This document shows, one piece after another, positions 60,090-64,000 of a stretch of DNA of 64,000 nucleotides. The first letter of the stretch is position 1, and each line of letters starts with the position of its first letter. The translations under genes were made by a program, and so were the position numbers. The stretch comes from Sphingomonas astaxanthinifaciens DSM 22298 (lineage in GTDB: Bacteria > Pseudomonadota > Alphaproteobacteria > Sphingomonadales > Sphingomonadaceae). The stretch is from positions 620,001-684,000 of the forward strand of contig NZ_JONN01000001.1 of NCBI RefSeq assembly GCF_000711715.1, in the 5' to 3' direction. A model generated the notes under the pieces. It had not been told where the DNA came from, ran no database searches, and saw only the letters and a list, made by a program, of their open reading frames with translations.

Positions 60090-60924
60090 GAAGCGCTATG
60101 GTCCCGCTGAACGGCTCCCCGGCGATGGCCGGATCCACCGCGATCTGGCGACCCGAATAGCGCGAGACCTCGGCCGCGACTACCGCCAGCGGCGTGTCGG
60201 CGAAGCTCAGCCGGCCGGTCCGCCACGCACCCACGCCGGCCGGATCGACCGAGCCCAGCCGGACCGCGCTGCTTCCCGCCGGCGCGACCAGCGAACGACC
60301 GGCGGACAGGGCGACCGGCGTGGACAGGCGGTCGGAAGCGACGCTGAGCCGGCCTTCGCCGACCGCCACCTCGACCCCGCGCGCGTCGTTCACGGCGGTG
60401 AAGGTGGTGCCAATGTCGCGAATCTCGTAGCCGCCCAGATCGACCTTCATCTCGCGGCCCGGGCGGTGCGGGACGTCGAACCAGGCCGCGCCGCTCAGCG
60501 CCATTTGTGTGCCGCGGACCTCGAGCCGGCTGCTGGGGGCGAGGACCACGCGGGTCCCGTCGCCAAGCGCGATCGCGGCGCTCTTCGCGCCGGGCGCGGC
60601 AAAGGTCCGGGCAGGAAGGGGGGCATCGCTCGATGACTGGACCGCCAGCAGCAGCGCAAGTCCCGCCGCCACCGCGCCGCCGCCGAAGCCGGCCCAGCGG
60701 CGCCAGCGCGGCGCATCGTCATTGGCGGGCTCGGGCAGGCTCGATCCCTCGAGCAGGTCGGCATGACGGGAGAGGTCGTCGTCGAGCAGGGCGAGTTCGT
60801 CATAGGCCTCGCCATGGCGCGGGTCGGCCTCCAGCCAGGCGGTGAAGCCCGGCCAGTCGGCCTCGTCCGACGCCATGCGCGCGAACCAGGTCGCCGCCTC
60901 CTCGTGTACCCGTTGCTCGCTCAT
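59992..60924 (-). CDS. FecR-type anti-sigma factor/sigma regulator
   Basis: The 310-residue protein has an N-terminal helical region binding sigma (VHEEAATWFARMASDEADWPGFTAWLEADPRHGEAYDEL), one membrane segment around 93-110 (GGGAVAAGLALLLA) and a periplasmic FecR domain (GDGTRVVLAPSSRLEV, DIGTTFTAV). FecR proteins relay the signal from an STN-containing receptor to a FecI sigma factor. It starts 64 bases after the sigma gene. Its final 98 bases overlap the receptor gene, in another frame. Confidence 0.92.
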   Translation of the reverse strand: MSEQRVHEEAATWFARMASDEADWPGFTAWLEADPRHGEAYDELALLDDDLSRHADLLEGSSLPEPANDDAPRWRRWAGFGGGAVAAGLALLLAVQSSSDAPLPARTFAAPGAKSAAIALGDGTRVVLAPSSRLEVRGTQMALSGAAWFDVPHRPGREMKVDLGGYEIRDIGTTFTAVNDARGVEVAVGEGRLSVASDRLSTPVALSAGRSLVAPAGSSAVRLGSVDPAGVGAWRTGRLSFADTPLAVVAAEVSRYSGRQIAVDPAIAGEPFSGTIALHDDVSPAETLARIMALDVASQGGAQRLVRRGR

Positions 60925-60988
60925 CGATCCCGTCCGGGTGCTGATGCCCTCGCCGTCGTTTCCCCGCAATGACGCCGTGCCCCGGCCA

Positions 60989-61516
60989 TTACCGCAGTCC
61001 GCCAAGGTGACGGCGCAAATGGGTCATCGCCACCGCCATATGTTTCTCGACCGCACTTCGGCTGATCCCGAGCGATTCGGCGACTTCGCCATGGCTCAAT
61101 CCCTCGAGCTTGTGCATCCGCAGCACCCGGCGGGCGCCCTCGGGCAGCGCGGCAATGGCCTCGGCCAGCCGGCGACGCTCGTCGGCGTCGATCATCCTGT
61201 CCTCGGCGCTGGGATCGGGGGCGGCGGCCTCGCCGGTCGCGGGAAGCGGTCCGATCTGCTCGCTCGTCCAGTCCTGCTCGCGCCGCGCCCGCCGCCGCTC
61301 CTCGCGCAGATGGTCGAGCACGAGGTTGTTGGCCATGCGATAGAGATAGGCGGTGGCATTGCCGATTTCGCCGCCTTCGGCTGCCCGGGCCTTCACCCAG
61401 AGCTCGCTCATCAGGTCGTCGGCGAGCGCGTCGCTGCGGGTGCGGGCGATGAGGAAACGGCGAACCGCCCCCCGCTCACGCGCCAGAACATCGAGCAGGC
61501 CGCTGGACAACGCCAT
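60989..61516 (-). CDS. FecI-family ECF sigma factor
   Basis: From the ATG at 61516 the protein has 175 residues. Region 2 is ARTRSDALADDLMSELWVKA and YLYRMANNLVLDHLRE, and region 4 is AIAALPEGARRVLRMHKLEGLSHGEVAESLGISRSAVEKHM; these are clear ECF sigma signatures. The frame continues to a TTG at 61552 (plus 12 residues), but there is no better ribosome site there. With fecR and the STN receptor it forms a three-part surface-signalling system that probably regulates its own receptor gene. Confidence 0.92.
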   Translation of the reverse strand: MALSSGLLDVLARERGAVRRFLIARTRSDALADDLMSELWVKARAAEGGEIGNATAYLYRMANNLVLDHLREERRRARREQDWTSEQIGPLPATGEAAAPDPSAEDRMIDADERRRLAEAIAALPEGARRVLRMHKLEGLSHGEVAESLGISRSAVEKHMAVAMTHLRRHLGGLR

Positions 61517-61607
61517 CCGACGAGCGCTGACGGCAAATCCCGAAGGGGTCAACCGCAGGCCCGACGCGGACGGCCTGTGACCGCGTTCGATCCGGGGAGA
61601 AGGGAGA

Positions 61608-61683
<76 letters not shown>

Positions 61684-61767
61684 ATGCCGTGAGGCAGTGC
61701 GCTCGGCCGCTTGGAAGCGGGGGCGCGAGGGGGCCAATAGCGGCGCCTCGGGCGGTGCGCAACCCCT

Positions 61768-62883
61768 TTAACCGAGGCGCGAGCGGGTTCTTTGCTGGCG
61801 CTCGAAACTCATCAGGAGGCCAAGGCAGATCATCACCGTCATCACCGCCGAGCCACCATAGCTGATCAGGGGGAGGGGGATGCCCACCACGGGGGCGAGA
61901 CCCATCACCATCAGGAGGTTGATCGCGAAATAGCTGAACAGCACCGCGGTCAGCCCCGCGCAGGCGAGCCGGGCGAAGCGCGTCGAGGCATTGGCGGCGA
62001 CGCCCATGCACCAGCGCAGGACGAACAGATAAGCGAGGATGACGATCGTGCCGCCCAGCATCCCCCATTCCTCGGCGAGGGTGGCGAAGGCAAAGTCGGT
62101 GTGTCCCTCGGGCAGATACTGCAAATGGCTCTGGCTGCCTTGCAGATAGCCCTTGCCGAACAGGCCCCCCGAACCGATCGCGATCTTGCTCTGCGTGATG
62201 TGATAGCCCGCGCCGCGCAGGTCGCTCTCGGGATCGAGGAAGATGTCGATCCTCTTGCGCTGATAGTCGTGGAGCAGGAACTCGTAGATGATCGGGATCG
62301 CCGCGGCGACAAGCGCGCCGGGGACGAGGAACCAGCGCAGCTGCACGCCGGCGAGGAACATCACGGTGACGCCCGCGAAGACCACCATCAGGCCGGTGCC
62401 AAGGTCGGGCTGGAGGATGACGAGCCCCGCCGGCACCGCGATCAGCGCCGCCGCCGGCCAGATCGCGCGCAGCGAGCGCATGTCGCCGGCGGGAAGCAGG
62501 TCGTAGAAGCGCGCCAGCATCAGCGCGATCGCGGGCTTCATGAACTCGGACGGCTGGAGCCGGATGATCCCAAGGTCGAGCCAGCGCTGCGCGCCCTTGC
62601 CGACGAAGCCCAAGAGGTCGGTCAGCACCAGCATGACGACGATCGCGCCATAGATGGGGATGGTGACCTGCTTGATCCGTTCCTCGCGCACGTTGGAGAG
62701 CGCGATCGCGACCGTCATGAAAAGCACGAAGGCCATGCCCTGGCGCATCGCCCATGGCTCGATCGAGCCGCCCGCGGCCGAATAGAGGTTGATCAGCCCG
62801 AACAGGGCAATGCCGCTGATCAGGAAGATCAGCCGCCACGGCAGCCGGGCGAGCGGCTGGGGGATGATCGCGCTCGAGATCAT
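61768..62883 (-). CDS. rodA: Rod-shape-determining peptidoglycan glycosyltransferase RodA
   Basis: The 371-residue SEDS-family membrane protein has about ten hydrophobic segments and family motifs KGAQRWLDLG, RLQPSEFMKPA, LILQPDLGTG with the catalytic-type Asp, LPEGHTDFAFA, and GIPLPLISYGGSA. It polymerises glycan strands for cell elongation together with PBP2. The ATG overlaps the stop of mrdA by four bases, the usual mrdAB arrangement. Confidence 0.95.
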   Translation of the reverse strand: MISSAIIPQPLARLPWRLIFLISGIALFGLINLYSAAGGSIEPWAMRQGMAFVLFMTVAIALSNVREERIKQVTIPIYGAIVVMLVLTDLLGFVGKGAQRWLDLGIIRLQPSEFMKPAIALMLARFYDLLPAGDMRSLRAIWPAAALIAVPAGLVILQPDLGTGLMVVFAGVTVMFLAGVQLRWFLVPGALVAAAIPIIYEFLLHDYQRKRIDIFLDPESDLRGAGYHITQSKIAIGSGGLFGKGYLQGSQSHLQYLPEGHTDFAFATLAEEWGMLGGTIVILAYLFVLRWCMGVAANASTRFARLACAGLTAVLFSYFAINLLMVMGLAPVVGIPLPLISYGGSAVMTVMICLGLLMSFERQQRTRSRLG

Positions 62884-64000
62884 GCGCCGCCTGCCTGTGC
62901 CCTGGCGGCGGCCTGAGCGGCAGCGGCGGCGGCCTTGATCGCCTCGGCCTTGCGGGCGGTGCGCTCGGCGAGCGTTCCGCCCCATTGCTTCTCGAAGGGT
63001 GCGAGCGCCGCCCACGCCTTCTGCTGGTCGAACAGATAGGTCATGGTGTCGCGGACGATCGGCGCGGCCGAGGCGGCACCGAAGCCGCCATGCTCGATGA
63101 TGCAGCCGATCGCATATTTGGGTTTGTCGGCGGGCGCGAAGGCGATGAACAAAGCGTGGTCGCGCAGCCGCCAGTTGGAATTGGCGACCCCGCGAGTAGT
63201 GAGCTTGTAGACCTGCGCGGTGCCGGTCTTGCCCGCCATCAAGACGCCGTCGAGCGGGAGCTTGGACGCGACCGCGGTGCCGCTTCCGTTCACCACCGCC
63301 GCCATCGCGCTGCGGATCACCGCCAGCTGCTCGGAATCGGCGCCGACCACGGGCGCTTCCTTGCGCGGGCCGTTCAGCAGCAGCCGCGGCTGGATCAACC
63401 GGCCCGTCGCGAGCCGCGCCGGCATCACCGCCAGCTGGAGCGGGTTGACCAGCACATAGCCCTGGCCGATCGAGGTGTTGGCGCTGTCATAGGCCTGCCA
63501 CTTGCGCTCGTACTTGCGCTGGAGCCAGGCCGGGCTCGGCATGGTCCCGAACCGCTGGGTGCTGAGCGGCAGCTCCGGGAATTGCTGGCCATAGCCCAGG
63601 GTGTGGACCATTTCGGTCCACTGCTCGGCATCGGTGCGGATGCCCATCGCCCAGAAATAGGTGTTGCAGCTGCGCTCGATCGCGGTGTGCATGTCGACCG
63701 AGCCGTGGACCGCGTCGCATCGGAAGAAGCGGTTGCCGACGCGCAGGCCGCCCGGACAGTGGACCCGCTGCTTGGGATCGACCCCCTGCCTGAGGAAGGA
63801 CAGGGCCATGGCCGGCTTGATCGTCGAGCCCGAGGGATAGAGGCCCTGTGCGACCTTGTTGAGCAAGGGCAGGTGGTCGTCGTCGGACAGGGTCTTCCAC
63901 TCGGTCCGGCCGATCCCGCTGGAGAAGCTGTTGGGATCGAAGGCGGGCATGGAGACGAAGGCGAGCACGTCGCCGCTCTCGACGTCGAGCGCGACGAGCG
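62880..64000 (-). CDS. mrdA: Penicillin-binding protein 2 (transpeptidase), partial
   Basis: The gene runs off the right edge; about 373 residues of the C-terminal transpeptidase domain are present. Active-site motifs are intact: STIK (serine, within YPSGSTIKPAM), SCN (ERSCNTYF) and KTG (AGKTGTAQ). It crosslinks peptidoglycan during elongation. The C-terminus has an unusual Ala-rich charged tail (KAEAIKAAAAAAQAAARAQ), perhaps a flexible or coiled end. The N-terminal anchor and dimerisation domain lie outside the window. Confidence 0.93.
   Translation of the reverse strand, partial: LVALDVESGDVLAFVSMPAFDPNSFSSGIGRTEWKTLSDDDHLPLLNKVAQGLYPSGSTIKPAMALSFLRQGVDPKQRVHCPGGLRVGNRFFRCDAVHGSVDMHTAIERSCNTYFWAMGIRTDAEQWTEMVHTLGYGQQFPELPLSTQRFGTMPSPAWLQRKYERKWQAYDSANTSIGQGYVLVNPLQLAVMPARLATGRLIQPRLLLNGPRKEAPVVGADSEQLAVIRSAMAAVVNGSGTAVASKLPLDGVLMAGKTGTAQVYKLTTRGVANSNWRLRDHALFIAFAPADKPKYAIGCIIEHGGFGAASAAPIVRDTMTYLFDQQKAWAALAPFEKQWGGTLAERTARKAEAIKAAAAAAQAAARAQAGGA

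Overview
The window is one contiguous piece of a GC-rich alphaproteobacterial chromosome, most likely a sphingomonad (Sphingomonas/Sphingomicrobium-like). The signs are four TonB-dependent outer-membrane systems or their regulators, a FecI/FecR/receptor trio, a lasso-type asparagine-synthetase homologue, GTG/TTG starts with 4-nt gene overlaps, and short palindromic repeats of the kind scattered through sphingomonad genomes. Most of it is coding. I see no insertion sequence, prophage, CRISPR array or rRNA. Two tRNA genes are present, Gly(CCC) and Lys(CTT).

Layout. 0-4 kb: the 3' part of a lasso-peptide-cyclase-like gene, a compositionally odd PAP2 phosphatase, two small proteins and greB. 4-18 kb: housekeeping and amino-acid metabolism, with slt, dapA, an arginine-succinyltransferase operon (M20 hydrolase-astA-astB), a membrane PAS-GGDEF-EAL-PilZ protein, then cysK-MFS-truA-fmt, diverging from recR across a palindromic repeat. 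18-31 kb: small signalling proteins (EF-hand, BLUF photoreceptor), trmFO, a secreted GH13 enzyme, two polysaccharide genes, AMP nucleosidase, and a photoactive-yellow-protein homologue translationally coupled to a multi-PAS hybrid histidine kinase. 31-41 kb: a TonB receptor, a queuosine-precursor transporter, a nucleoside-salvage operon (adenosine kinase, LOG-family phosphoribohydrolase, CNT transporter), a 2-oxoglutarate dioxygenase family protein, and leuCD behind a possible leucine-rich leader.

41-53 kb is an accessory catabolic island: TonB receptor, two SnoaL-like proteins and an Asp/Glu-racemase-fold protein on one strand; GntR/FCD regulator; isochorismatase-type amidase; HMG-CoA-lyase-type enzyme, hydantoinase/oxoprolinase A and B subunits and a CaiB-type CoA-transferase. 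Both divergent promoter regions carry the same TGTATACA palindrome, so the island looks like one regulon. A plausible reading is uptake of an unknown N-containing cyclic compound, ATP-dependent ring opening, deamidation, CoA activation and carbon-carbon cleavage.

53-57.6 kb is a second candidate system: a T_hemolysin-family protein, a fused AMP-ligase/heme-oxygenase-like di-iron protein, a short-chain dehydrogenase, a periplasmic TPR-like protein and a methyltransferase, which may make a small acyl-derived product. 57.7-61.5 kb is a FecI-FecR-TonB receptor signalling set. The window ends in the cell-elongation pair rodA and mrdA (PBP2, cut by the right edge). Function calls rest on motif recognition by eye; no database search was run.
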